Source of the DNA: Variovorax sp. dw_308
GTDB lineage: Bacteria; Pseudomonadota; Gammaproteobacteria; Burkholderiales; Burkholderiaceae_C
Direction of reading: 5' to 3'
Assembly (NCBI RefSeq): GCF_019207085.1
Contig: NZ_JAATOM010000020.1
Location: 62,001-126,000, forward strand
Length of the DNA stretch: 64,000 nucleotides
Shown: positions 1 through 7,442 of the stretch, one piece after another
How positions within the stretch are numbered: the first letter of the stretch is position 1
Layout: each line of letters begins with the position of its first letter
Translations under genes and position numbers: made by a program
The notes under the pieces: model-generated
Databases searched by the model: none
Seen by the model: only the letters and a program-made list of their open reading frames with translations
What the model was told of the DNA's origin: nothing

Positions 1-82
1 CGTTGGCGCGGTCGGCGGCGGAGGTGCTCGGCGACGGCTTGATGCGCCGGACGCGCGAGGCAATGCGGGAGGGGGTGTTCAC
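1..82 (-). CDS. Class I/II PLP-dependent aminotransferase, N-terminal fragment cut by window edge
   Basis: Only the first 27 codons are present. Read from a GTG at 82 the peptide begins MNTPSRIASRVRRIKPSPST, and the R-V-x-x-I-K-P-S-P signature is typical of the N terminus of AspC-like pyridoxal-phosphate aminotransferases. A ribosome-binding site AAGGAAG lies just before the GTG. An in-frame ATG at 109 is possible but would leave almost no leader after the predicted transcription start near 111. The gene diverges from the Nac-like regulator and its promoter carries the same composite element as the two downstream operons, so it is probably in the same regulon. Substrate cannot be told from this fragment. 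Confidence 0.75.
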   Translation of the reverse strand, partial: MNTPSRIASRVRRIKPSPSTSAADRAN

Positions 83-117
83 GGAACTTCCTTGGAGTGA
101 GCGGTGCATGGGGCGTA

Positions 118-182
118 ACGGTACGCAGATCGCCGCGCCAAGGCCAAGACAAGATCGGTCTGTATCGATAGGCTCAGCTTAT
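118..182 (-). promoter_or_regulatory. Nac/LysR-type operator and promoter for the aminotransferase
   Basis: On the minus strand an ATA-N9-TAT palindrome (182 to 168) is followed by ACAGAC, then GTCTTGGC starting 32 bases after the first A, and a TACCGT -10 (123 to 118) starting 59 bases after the first A. The -35 is TTGGCC at 147 to 142 with an 18-base spacer. The palindrome centre is about 64 bases before the predicted start of transcription, the usual position of a LysR activator site. The same layout occurs at 1278 and 6550. The site is also upstream of the regulator gene itself, so it may serve autoregulation. Confidence 0.7.
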
Positions 183-313
183 GACTGCGCCCGACGGGCC
201 TGCGCTATGCGCGTGGACGCAACGATGAGAAAAGCTTCGACGCTCGCGTGGGCGCCGTCCGATAGGCAGCCCGACCGCCCGGTGCTAGGCTCGGCTTTTG
301 CGTGGGACCCCCC

Positions 314-1255
314 GTGAACCTGCGACGCCTCAAATACTTCGTGAAGATCGTGGACATCGGCAGCCTGACGCAGGCGGCCGAGGTTCTTTTCATTGCCCAG
401 CCCGCGCTGAGCCAGCAACTGGCGACGCTCGAAGGCGAGGTCAGGCAACAGTTGCTCGTGCGCACCAAGCGCGGGGTGACGCCCACCGAAGCGGGCAAGG
501 TGCTCTACCGGCACGCGCAGATCATCCTGCGGCAGTGCGAGCAGGCGAGGGTGGACATGGAGGCGGCGGGCGAGGGCTTGTCGGGGCAGGTGTCGGTCGG
601 CTTGGCACCCGGCACTGCGGCCTCGGCCTTGTCGCTACCCCTGCTGCGCACCGTGCGCGCGCGGCATCCGGGCATCCTGCTCTACCTCAACGAGAACTAC
701 GGCACCACGCTCAGCGAACTCATCATGAACGGGCGCATGGATATGGCCGTCCTCTACGGCGACAAGGCCATCCACGGCCTGACCTTCCTGCCGCTGCTCA
801 AGGAGCCGCTGTTCCTGGTCGGCCCGGCCTCCACGCCGCCGCCTGCGCAGCCGGTCAAGCTGGCCGACCTGCGCGACATGGAACTGATGCTGCCGCGCCC
901 CTACAACGTCGTGCGCAAGCTGGTCGATGCGGCCTTCGTGCGCGCGGGCATGGTGCCGCACGTGGTGGCCGAGATCGAATCGGCCTTCACGCTCACCGCC
1001 GCGATTGCCGACGGCCTGGGCGCCAGCATCCTGCCGGCCTCGATGGCGCGGGAGGTGGTGGCGGCCTGCGGCGCCTGGCAGTTCCAGATCGTCGAGCCGG
1101 TGATCGAGGCGCCGCTGGCGCTGTGCCTGTCCGACCATCTGCCGCTGTCGGAGCCGGCGCAGGCGGTGAAGGACATCCTGCTGGAACTGGTGGTGGATCT
1201 CGCCGGCACCGTCGCATCGACCACGCCCGCGCCCGAGCTGACCGCCTTGTCCTGA
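314..1255 (+). CDS. nac: LysR-family transcriptional regulator, Nac-like
   Basis: A 313-residue LysR-type activator/repressor. The GTG at 314 gives MNLRRLKYFVKIVDIGSLTQ, which matches the start of the nitrogen assimilation control protein Nac as I remember it; a GTG at 302 would add four residues. The winged helix-turn-helix covers about residues 1-64 and the effector domain the rest. Enterobacterial Nac binds ATA-N9-TAT, and that motif occurs at 168, 1278 and 6550, each in front of a neighbouring transcription unit. Inference: this protein controls the aminotransferase, the carboxylase/oxoprolinase operon and the SDR/ABC operon. Whether it answers to nitrogen status or to a pathway inducer cannot be read from the sequence. 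Confidence 0.9.
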   Translation: MNLRRLKYFVKIVDIGSLTQAAEVLFIAQPALSQQLATLEGEVRQQLLVRTKRGVTPTEAGKVLYRHAQIILRQCEQARVDMEAAGEGLSGQVSVGLAPGTAASALSLPLLRTVRARHPGILLYLNENYGTTLSELIMNGRMDMAVLYGDKAIHGLTFLPLLKEPLFLVGPASTPPPAQPVKLADLRDMELMLPRPYNVVRKLVDAAFVRAGMVPHVVAEIESAFTLTAAIADGLGASILPASMAREVVAACGAWQFQIVEPVIEAPLALCLSDHLPLSEPAQAVKDILLELVVDLAGTVASTTPAPELTALS

Positions 1256-1277
1256 CCGCGGTGTCATACCCGGTGTC

Positions 1278-1342
1278 ATAAGCCCCCCTTATCCCGGCAC
1301 AGCCAATCCGTCTTTGGCAGGAAGCCCGGCGGCCGTTACCTT
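1278..1342 (+). promoter_or_regulatory. Nac/LysR-type operator and promoter for the carboxylase/oxoprolinase operon
   Basis: ATA-N9-TAT palindrome at 1278-1292, conserved CACAG at 1298-1302, GTCTTTGGC from 1310, -35 TTGGCA at 1314-1319, 17-base spacer, -10 TACCTT at 1337-1342. The operator-to-minus-10 distance (59 bases) is identical in the elements at 118-182 and 6550. The weak -10 suits an activator-dependent promoter. It sits just after the regulator gene and before the biotin carrier gene. Confidence 0.75.
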
Positions 1343-1417
1343 TCATGCATGCCGTCACGCGTCCGCTGGATGCGTCGGCCCTCACCGGATGCCCCGCCTC
1401 GACGGCGGGCTCGATGC

Positions 1418-1870
1418 ATGAACCAGGAACAGATCAAGACCCTCATCGATGCACTGGCAGGCTCCGACCTGTCGGAGCTGGAGTTCAGCGAGAACGGCAG
1501 CACGCTGCGGCTGGTGAAGCAGTCGGCGCTGGCGGACGCGGCGCCGCGCCGGATCGCGCCGGTGCGCCGGGGATTTGGCGGCGGCGCAGCGCAGCGGCCT
1601 GCGGCGAAGCAGGAAACCGCGGCGGCACTGAACGAATGCCTGGCGCCCCTGTACGGCGTGGTGCATCTCCAGGCGACACCGGGCGAAGCGCCGTTCGTGC
1701 AGGTCGGCCAGGCGGTCAAGGCCGGCCAGGCGTTGTGCGTCATCGAGGCCATGAAGGTCTTCAACGAAGTGCGGGCCGAGCGGGATGCGACGGTGCTCGA
1801 GGTGCTGGTCGCATCGGGCCAGGAAGTCGAGGCGGGCCAGCCGATGTTCCGGTTCACGCAGGAAGGATGA
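1418..1870 (+). CDS. Biotin carboxyl carrier protein (AccB-like)
   Basis: A 150-residue biotinyl-domain protein. The C-terminal half is a lipoyl/biotinyl barrel with the classic EAMKVF motif; lysine 113 would carry biotin. The N terminus (MNQEQIKTLIDALAGSD) resembles AccB, followed by a flexible Ala/Arg/Gly linker. ATG at 1418 gives the AccB-like start; longer reading frames add an unlikely Arg-rich leader. It is first in an operon with biotin carboxylase (4-base overlap if the upstream ATG at 1867 is used) and pxpBC. Inference: it shuttles carboxyl groups for a pathway-specific carboxylase rather than fatty acid synthesis, because no carboxyltransferase accA/accD genes are nearby. Confidence 0.9.
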   Translation: MNQEQIKTLIDALAGSDLSELEFSENGSTLRLVKQSALADAAPRRIAPVRRGFGGGAAQRPAAKQETAAALNECLAPLYGVVHLQATPGEAPFVQVGQAVKAGQALCVIEAMKVFNEVRAERDATVLEVLVASGQEVEAGQPMFRFTQEG

Positions 1871-1875
1871 AGCGC

Positions 1876-3228
1876 ATGTTCGACACCGTCCTCATCGCCA
1901 ACCGCGGGGAAATCGCCCTGCGCATCTTGCGCGCCTGCCGGGGCCTCGGCCTCAAGACCGTGGTGGTGCATTCCGAGGCCGACCGCGACGCCAGCTACGT
2001 TGCGCAGGCCGAGCAGGCGCTGTGCATCGGGCCGGCAGCGCCGGGGCAGAGCTACCTGAACCAGTCGGCGATCCTGTTCGCGGCCGAGGTCAGCGGCGCG
2101 CAGGCCATTCATCCGGGCTACGGATTCCTGTCGGAGAACGCCGGGTTCGCGGAAAAAGTGGAGCGCGCTGGGCTGACCTTCATCGGCCCGAGCGCCGCCT
2201 GCATTCGCACGATGGGCGACAAGGTGGCTGCGAAGAATGCGATGCGCCGCGCCGGCGTGCCCTGCGTGCCGGGCCCGGACGAAGGGTTGCCGGGCGATCC
2301 GGCGCAGGTGCTCGCACTGGCGCGCGATATCGGCTACCCGGTCATCGTCAAGGCGGCTGGCGGTGGCGGCGGGCGCGGCATGCGCGTCGTCCACGAAGAG
2401 GCCGCCCTGCTGGATGCGATGGCGCTCACGCGCGAGGAAGCGCGGCGCGCCTTCGGCAACCCCGAGGTCTACATCGAGAAATTCCTGCTACATCCGCGCC
2501 ATGTCGAGATCCAGGTCCTGGCCGACAGCCACGGCAACGCGGTGTGGCTCGGCAGCCGCGACTGTTCCTTGCAGCGCCGGCACCAGAAGGTGATCGAGGA
2601 AGCGCCCGCGCCGGGCATCGACGAGGCGCTGGTGGCCGAGGTGGGCGAGCGCTGCGCTGCTGCCTGCCGGCAGATCGGCTACTGCGGCGTCGGCACCTTC
2701 GAGTTCCTCTACGAGCGCGGCGCGTTCTTCTTCATCGAGATGAACACGCGCTTGCAGGTCGAGCATCCGGTGACGGAGATGACGGCGGGCATCGACATCG
2801 TGCAGCAGCAGATTCGCGTGGCGCGCGGCGAGCCATTGGCTCTCACGCAGGCCGACATCCGATGCCAGGGCCACGCGATCGAGTGCCGCATCAACGCGGA
2901 AGATCCCGAGACCTTCGCGCCGTCGCCCGGCCGCATCACCGGATGGCAAGTGCCGGGCGGCTTCGGCGTGCGCGTGGACTCGCATGCGAACGCAGGCTAC
3001 CGCGTGCCCCCGTACTACGACTCGATGATCGCCAAGCTCATCGTGCACGGCAGCACGCGCGACGACGCGCTCGACCGCATGCGGCTCGCACTCGCGGAGA
3101 TGCACATCGAAGGCATCTCGACCAACGTGCCGCTGCACCGCGACGTGCTGCGTGACGAAGGCTTTGCCACGGGCGGCGTGGACATCCATCACCTCGAACG
3201 CTGGCTTCAGCAAAGGAGTGCGGCGTGA
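1876..3228 (+). CDS. Biotin carboxylase (AccC-like)
   Basis: A 450-residue ATP-grasp enzyme that carboxylates biotin using ATP and bicarbonate. Visible family landmarks are the N-terminal IANRGEIALRI, the Gly-rich ATP loop GGGGRGMR, the segment RDCSLQRRHQKVIEEAPAP and the catalytic region EMNTRLQVEHPVTE, so all domains look intact. The start at 1876 is chosen because AGGAAGG lies about nine bases upstream and MFDTVLIANRGE is the usual start; ATG 1867 overlaps the carrier stop as ATGA. The stop overlaps the pxpB GTG start, indicating translational coupling. It is likely dedicated to the carrier protein upstream. Confidence 0.93.
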   Translation: MFDTVLIANRGEIALRILRACRGLGLKTVVVHSEADRDASYVAQAEQALCIGPAAPGQSYLNQSAILFAAEVSGAQAIHPGYGFLSENAGFAEKVERAGLTFIGPSAACIRTMGDKVAAKNAMRRAGVPCVPGPDEGLPGDPAQVLALARDIGYPVIVKAAGGGGGRGMRVVHEEAALLDAMALTREEARRAFGNPEVYIEKFLLHPRHVEIQVLADSHGNAVWLGSRDCSLQRRHQKVIEEAPAPGIDEALVAEVGERCAAACRQIGYCGVGTFEFLYERGAFFFIEMNTRLQVEHPVTEMTAGIDIVQQQIRVARGEPLALTQADIRCQGHAIECRINAEDPETFAPSPGRITGWQVPGGFGVRVDSHANAGYRVPPYYDSMIAKLIVHGSTRDDALDRMRLALAEMHIEGISTNVPLHRDVLRDEGFATGGVDIHHLERWLQQRSAA

Positions 3229-3971
3229 GCACGACCACAGATCCAAGAGCAGCAGGCCCGCGCGCAAGCGGCGCGACCCCGCGCAAGAAAACCGCATCGG
3301 TGAAGAAAGCTCCCCCTGCCTCCATCAGCCTGCTCGGCACCACCGCACTGCTTTTCGAAGCGCCCGGCGAACTGGAACTGGCTTCGCAGAAGCGCATCTG
3401 GGCGCTGGCACGCGAGACGCAGGCCTGGCCCGAGGTGCGCGAATCGGTGCCCGGCATGAACAACCTCATGCTGACTTTCGTCCGCCCGCCGCGCAGCGCC
3501 GTTGCGCTGGAAGAACTGGAAGCCCGCCTGCAGGCCGCGTGGGCCGCGGCTGTCGAATTGCCGATCGAGGGCCGCCTGATCGAGCTTCCCGTGGTCTATG
3601 GCGGCGAAGGCGGCCCGCACATGGCGGATGTGGTCGCGCACACCGGTCTCAGCGTGGAGGAAATCGTCGAGATGCACAGCGCGCCGACCTACCCGGTCTA
3701 CGCGCTGGGAAGCCACCCCGGCTACTGTTATCTCGGCGGAATGGACTCGCGCATCGCCACGCCGCGACGCAAGGTGCCGGTGCTGAGCATTCCCGGCGGC
3801 GCCGTGTCGATCGGCGGCGCGCAGACCGGCGTGTCGGCGTCGGCCGGGCCGAGCGGCTGGAACACCATCGGAAGCACCTCGATGTCATTTTTCGACCCCA
3901 CGCAAGACCCGCCCGCGTTGCTGCAGCCGGGCGACATGATCCGCTTCCGCGTCGAAAGGATCGTCCAATGA
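3225..3971 (+). CDS. pxpB: 5-oxoprolinase subunit B (PxpB/KipI family, AHS1 domain)
   Basis: A 248-residue protein of the KipI/AHS1 family. With PxpC and PxpA it forms bacterial 5-oxoprolinase, which opens 5-oxoproline to glutamate using ATP; AHS1/AHS2 domains are also the carboxyltransferase part of urea carboxylase. Signature blocks HPGYCYLGGM and the Gly-rich PGGAVSIGGAQTG are present near residues 165-210. The N terminus carries about 30 extra basic, Ala-rich residues before the core at about residue 34 (SISLLGTTALL). Its GTG start overlaps the biotin carboxylase stop by four bases, and its stop overlaps the pxpC start as ATGA. Confidence 0.92.
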   Translation: MSTTTDPRAAGPRASGATPRKKTASVKKAPPASISLLGTTALLFEAPGELELASQKRIWALARETQAWPEVRESVPGMNNLMLTFVRPPRSAVALEELEARLQAAWAAAVELPIEGRLIELPVVYGGEGGPHMADVVAHTGLSVEEIVEMHSAPTYPVYALGSHPGYCYLGGMDSRIATPRRKVPVLSIPGGAVSIGGAQTGVSASAGPSGWNTIGSTSMSFFDPTQDPPALLQPGDMIRFRVERIVQ

Positions 3972-4954
3972 TCGAAGTGCTTTCCTCCGCGGCGCTGGCC
4001 ACCGTGCAAGACCTCGGGCGGCCCGGCAGCCTGCGCTGGGGCGTGGGCACCTCCGGCGCCATGGACAACCTGGCGCTGGCGGCGGGCAACATCATGCTCG
4101 GCAACGACGCCAATGCAGCCGGCATCGAAGTGCCGGTGTTTCCCTTCAAGGTGCGCTTCGATGAAGACTGCGCCTTCGCGTTGACCGGTGCCGACTGCGC
4201 CGCCCGCCTGGACGAGCAACCGCTCATGCCCTGGTGGAGCCACCAGGCGCGCGCCGGCCAGGTGTTGACGCTGGGCCTGCCGCAGGGCGGCGCGCAGCGG
4301 GGCAGCCGTGCCGTCCTGTGCGTTGCCGGCGGCGTCGACGTACCGGAAGTGCTGGGCTCACGCAGCACGCAGTTGCGCGGCGCATTCGGTGGTCATGAAG
4401 GCCGCGCCTTGCGCCGCGGCGACACGTTGCGAGCCGCCGGCGCAGGGCAGCCGTGCAAGACCGGTTTCGGCCTGGTGCCGCCCTCGCTGGCGCTGCCGCT
4501 GCGCAAGGACGACGCGCTGGCAGTTCGCGTGCTGCCGTCCGCCGAATATGCAGCCTTCGAGGAAAGCTCGCGCGCCGAATTCTGGGCCGGCGAATGGAAG
4601 ATCACCGCGCAGAGCGATCGCTACGGCTACCGGCTGGAAGGAGAAGCGCTGCGCCCGATCGCGCCCATGGAGATGCGTTCGCACGGCATCGTGCCGGGCG
4701 TGATCCAGGTGCCGCACAGCGGCCAGCCGATCATCCAGATGCGCGACGCGCAGCCGTCGGGCGGTTATCCGAAGTTCGGCACGGTCATCGAGGCCGACCT
4801 GTGGCGGCTGGGGCAGGCGCCGATCGGCAGCCGCATTCGCTTCGTGGAAGTCAACTGGGACGAGGCTGTAGCTGCATTGGACGAAGTCGAAGCGTGGCTC
4901 GACAAGGTCAAGCGCGTCGTCGACCTGCATCGCAGCGCACCGCGCGTGAATTGA
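3968..4954 (+). CDS. pxpC: 5-oxoprolinase subunit C (PxpC/KipA family, AHS2 domain)
   Basis: A 328-residue biotin-dependent carboxyltransferase-like (AHS2) protein. The start MIEVLSSAALATVQDLGRPG, the GTSGAMDN and LTGADC motifs and the C-terminal GYPKFGTVIEAD block are characteristic. It pairs with PxpB; in urea carboxylase the two domains form the carboxyltransferase half. The ATGA overlap with pxpB supports stoichiometric expression. The next gene of the operon follows only after a 404-base gap filled with an inverted repeat, which may lower expression of the distal genes. Confidence 0.92.
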   Translation: MIEVLSSAALATVQDLGRPGSLRWGVGTSGAMDNLALAAGNIMLGNDANAAGIEVPVFPFKVRFDEDCAFALTGADCAARLDEQPLMPWWSHQARAGQVLTLGLPQGGAQRGSRAVLCVAGGVDVPEVLGSRSTQLRGAFGGHEGRALRRGDTLRAAGAGQPCKTGFGLVPPSLALPLRKDDALAVRVLPSAEYAAFEESSRAEFWAGEWKITAQSDRYGYRLEGEALRPIAPMEMRSHGIVPGVIQVPHSGQPIIQMRDAQPSGGYPKFGTVIEADLWRLGQAPIGSRIRFVEVNWDEAVAALDEVEAWLDKVKRVVDLHRSAPRVN

Positions 4955-5009
4955 CATGACGCAGCGCCAAATCTTGCGACCGTCACGCTCAGCCGGTTCC
5001 ACGAGCCAA

Positions 5010-5130
5010 GGGCGGGATCACGCCGACGGCGTACTCCCCTCCACGAATGTGCCCCGCCGTCAGCCTGCGGCTGCCGGCTGTCGCAGCTCCTCCTTTGTTT
5101 CGCTGCGTGGAGCACACCATCGACGTGATC
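5010..5130 (-). repeat. Dispersed repeat, copy B (inverted relative to copies A and C)
   Basis: Reverse complement contains GCAGCGAAACAAAGGAGGAG, a GC-rich middle, then GGACATTCG-like and TACGCCGTCGGCGTGATCCC segments also found at 28661-28759. It lies between pxpC and the carrier-like gene. Together with copy C at 5191-5260 it forms an inverted pair that could fold into a long hairpin in the operon transcript. Confidence 0.8.
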
Positions 5131-5190
5131 CAGGCGCGCTGTCGTTGAACGGCCGGCACGACGCGGCGTGTCCTGGGCCGAGGGTGGTGG

Positions 5191-5260
5191 GTGTCCCCCG
5201 CAGCGAAATAAAGGAGGAGGCCGAAGGCCGGGGGACATTCGCGGAGGGGGATACCCGCCG
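5191..5260 (+). repeat. Dispersed repeat, copy C
   Basis: Contains GCAGCGAAATAAAGGAGGAG followed by CCGGGGGACATTCGCGGAG, nearly identical to copy A at 28661-28759 and inverted relative to copy B 60 bases upstream. Each copy includes AAAGGAGG, a perfect complement of the 16S rRNA 3' end, but no start codon at usable spacing follows. The rest of the 4955-5358 gap holds no gene I can support. Confidence 0.78.
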
Positions 5261-5358
5261 CCCTCGGACCCCACCCCTGACCGTGCGCTTGCCAGTGTCT
5301 CTGTCCGCGTTCGCGCACCGTGCGCCTCGCGCGGCGCACGGTGCAATGGAGAACTGAC

Positions 5359-5766
5359 ATGCAGCGTATCGAACAACTACAGCAATTGATCGAGTGGCTG
5401 GCCGGCACGGACATTGGCCTTCTGGACCTGCGCACGCCGACGGGATCGATCCGCCTTGGGCGCACCGGCGGTTCGAACGCGATCGAGGAACTGGGCAGCG
5501 ACGCCACGATGGCTCCGTCGGAGACGACAGTCGTTGGCGCTTCCACAGTGGGCGTCTTCCTGCAAGCGCATCCGATGCATACGAGCGCACTGGCCAGCGT
5601 CGGCGACCCGGTGTCGACGGGCCAAACCCTCGGCCTGCTGCAAATCGGCCCGTTGCTCCAGCCAGTGACCGCACCGCTGGCCGGCGTGGTCGCCGAGCTT
5701 CGCGTCGACAGCGGCCGGGCCGTGGGCTGGGGCGAGCCGCTGATCGACCTTCACGCTTCTGAATGA
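5359..5766 (+). CDS. Biotinyl/lipoyl-domain protein lacking the biotin-attachment lysine
   Basis: A 135-residue AccB-like protein. Its start (MQRIEQLQQLIEWLAGTDIG) and barrel-like C terminus align with the carrier at 1418, but where that protein has EAMKVF this one has QIGPLL, so the biotinyl lysine is replaced by proline at about residue 98. The whole protein contains no lysine at all, so it cannot be biotinylated or lipoylated. The frame is open, has a GGAG ribosome-binding site and sits 19 bases before pxpA, so it is not an obvious pseudogene. Inference: a structural or regulatory partner, or a decoy carrier, in the PxpABC/carboxylase assembly. Confidence 0.85.
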   Translation: MQRIEQLQQLIEWLAGTDIGLLDLRTPTGSIRLGRTGGSNAIEELGSDATMAPSETTVVGASTVGVFLQAHPMHTSALASVGDPVSTGQTLGLLQIGPLLQPVTAPLAGVVAELRVDSGRAVGWGEPLIDLHASE

Positions 5767-5785
5767 ACCAAAGGACTGTCTCATC

Positions 5786-6553
5786 ATGGACATCGACCTG
5801 AACGCCGACCTCGGCGAAGGCTTCGGACCCTGGCGCATGGGGGAAGACGAAGCGCTGCTGAAAATCGTCTCCTCCGCCAACGTGGCCTGCGGCTTCCACG
5901 CCGGCGATCCAGTCATCATGGACCGCACCGTGCGCATGGCGCAGGCGCGCGGCGTCGATGTCGGCGCGCACGTGGGCTTCCCGGACCTGCTCGGATTCGG
6001 CCGGCGCCAGATGCAGATCGACCCTGCGGAGCTCGCGACCTACGTCACCTACCAGCTCGGCGCACTCGCCGGCATGGCGCGGTCCGCGGGGCATCGCATG
6101 ACGCACATGAGCTTCCACGGCGCGCTCGGCAACATGGCTGCGGCTGACGCGGCACTGGCCGCGCCGCTGGTGCGTGCCGTCGCCGCCTTCGACCCGCAAC
6201 TCATCATCAGCTCGTCGGCCAGCCGCGCGATCGAAGACGCCGCCGCCGAGTGCGGCCTGCGCGTCGCCACCACCTTCCTTGCCGATCGCGCCTGCGACGA
6301 CGATGGCCTGCTGGTGCCGCGCAGGCTGCCCGATTCGGTCATCCACGACCGCGAGGCCGTGCTGGCGCGCGTGCGCCAGTTGCTTGGCGACGGCACGGTC
6401 ACGACCTACAGCGGCAACCGGATTCCGATGAAGGTCCGCTCGATCCTCTTGCACGGCGACACGCCCGGCGCGGTCTCGCTCGCACGGGCCGTGCGCGAGG
6501 TCGTCGAAGCCGCCGGCAAGGTGGTGCCCATATCGCACCAACTCGCAACATAA
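5786..6553 (+). CDS. pxpA: 5-oxoprolinase subunit A (PxpA, LamB/YcsF family)
   Basis: A 255-residue cytoplasmic protein. The N-terminal block DLNADLGEGFGPW...ANVACGFHAGDP is diagnostic of the LamB/YcsF family. PxpA completes the ATP-dependent 5-oxoprolinase with PxpB and PxpC, hydrolysing the lactam to glutamate. It is the last gene of the operon that begins at 1418; its stop overlaps the operator of the next operon at 6550. Having PxpA together with both AHS subunits argues for lactam or cyclic amide hydrolysis as the core chemistry. The true substrate may differ from 5-oxoproline. Confidence 0.93.
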   Translation: MDIDLNADLGEGFGPWRMGEDEALLKIVSSANVACGFHAGDPVIMDRTVRMAQARGVDVGAHVGFPDLLGFGRRQMQIDPAELATYVTYQLGALAGMARSAGHRMTHMSFHGALGNMAAADAALAAPLVRAVAAFDPQLIISSSASRAIEDAAAECGLRVATTFLADRACDDDGLLVPRRLPDSVIHDREAVLARVRQLLGDGTVTTYSGNRIPMKVRSILLHGDTPGAVSLARAVREVVEAAGKVVPISHQLAT

Positions 6554-6614
6554 GGCTGCCTTATCTCTCCACAGACATTCCGTCTTGGCGCCATCGGGCC
6601 GTGCTCGATACAGT
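6550..6614 (+). promoter_or_regulatory. Nac/LysR-type operator and promoter for the SDR/ABC operon
   Basis: ATA-N9-TAT palindrome at 6550-6564 overlaps the pxpA stop, followed by CCACAGACATTCCGTCTTGGC, with GTCTTGGC at offset 32, a -35 TTGGCG at 6585-6590, 18-base spacer and -10 TACAGT at 6609-6614 (offset 59). Offsets match the elements at 118-182 and 1278-1342. Predicted transcription start is about 6621, placing the palindrome centre near -64. Confidence 0.75.
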
Positions 6615-6643
6615 GAAACCACTCCCTCAAGAAAGAAGCAACG

Positions 6644-7396
6644 ATGCCGTTTTCCGACTACAAGACCGCGCTGGTGACAGGTGCCTCATCAGGGATCGGC
6701 GCGGCCGTCGTCGAGCGTCTTTGCAAGGAAGGGCTTCAAGTCCACGCCGTGGCCCGCAGCGTCGACAAGCTCGCTGAACTGGCTGCGCGCACAGGCTGCA
6801 TCCCGCATGCCTTCGACGTGAGCAATCTCGAGGCGATGACCAAGCTGGCGGCCGAAGTCCCCTTCGACGTACTCGTCAATAACGCCGGCGTCGATCGCCC
6901 CGGCTCCATCCTCAAGGCCGACGCGGAAGGCATCGACCTGCTCGTCGACGTCAACCTGCGCGCCGTGCTGCACCTGTGCCGCCTCGTCGTGCCCGGCATG
7001 GCCGAGCGGGACAACGGCCACGTCATCAACATCAGCTCGATCGCAGCCGCCTACAACTTCGGCGGCAACAGCACCTACCACGCGACCAAGGCGGCCGTGA
7101 GCATGCTGTCGCGCCAGTTGCGCATCGACCTCTTCGGCAAGCGCGTGCGCGTCACCGAGATCTGCCCGGGCCGCGTGGCGACGGACATCTTCGCCCACGT
7201 CCACGGCGACTCCGAAGAGACCTACAAGCGCTTCGTCGAAGGCTTCGAATTGCCGAAGGCCGAGGACATCGCCAACGCCATTGCCTTCGCCATCGCCGCG
7301 CCGATCGCGGTGAATGTGGGCCACATGGAAATCACGCCGACGCTCCAGGTGCCCGGCGGACTCTCCACCACCCGGCCCGAAGTGCCGCGGGCCTGA
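6644..7396 (+). CDS. SDR family NAD(P)-dependent oxidoreductase
   Basis: A 250-residue short-chain dehydrogenase. It shows the TGASSGIG cofactor loop near residue 13, NNAGVD, the catalytic serine region NISSIA and the YHATK tyrosine-lysine motif. It resembles the YdfG/serine dehydrogenase group of classical SDRs that act on hydroxy acids, but the substrate is not certain. It starts the operon containing the amino acid ABC importer and lies behind the third Nac-like promoter, so it probably oxidises or reduces an intermediate of the imported compound. Confidence 0.9.
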   Translation: MPFSDYKTALVTGASSGIGAAVVERLCKEGLQVHAVARSVDKLAELAARTGCIPHAFDVSNLEAMTKLAAEVPFDVLVNNAGVDRPGSILKADAEGIDLLVDVNLRAVLHLCRLVVPGMAERDNGHVINISSIAAAYNFGGNSTYHATKAAVSMLSRQLRIDLFGKRVRVTEICPGRVATDIFAHVHGDSEETYKRFVEGFELPKAEDIANAIAFAIAAPIAVNVGHMEITPTLQVPGGLSTTRPEVPRA

Positions 7397-7442
7397 GCAC
7401 ACACGCCGCCGCAACGCTCGACACGACGACAAGGACCCGCGC

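Noticed and set aside
1308..1330. Possible sigma-54 promoter at the TTGGC block
   Set aside because: A GC dinucleotide at the required spacing is missing in all three copies, whereas a sigma-70-type -35/-10 with 17-18-base spacing fits all three.
5191..5389. Short frame in the pxpC to carrier gap that could use the AAAGGAGG of the repeat
   Set aside because: No start codon occurs at suitable distance and the same sequence is a dispersed repeat.
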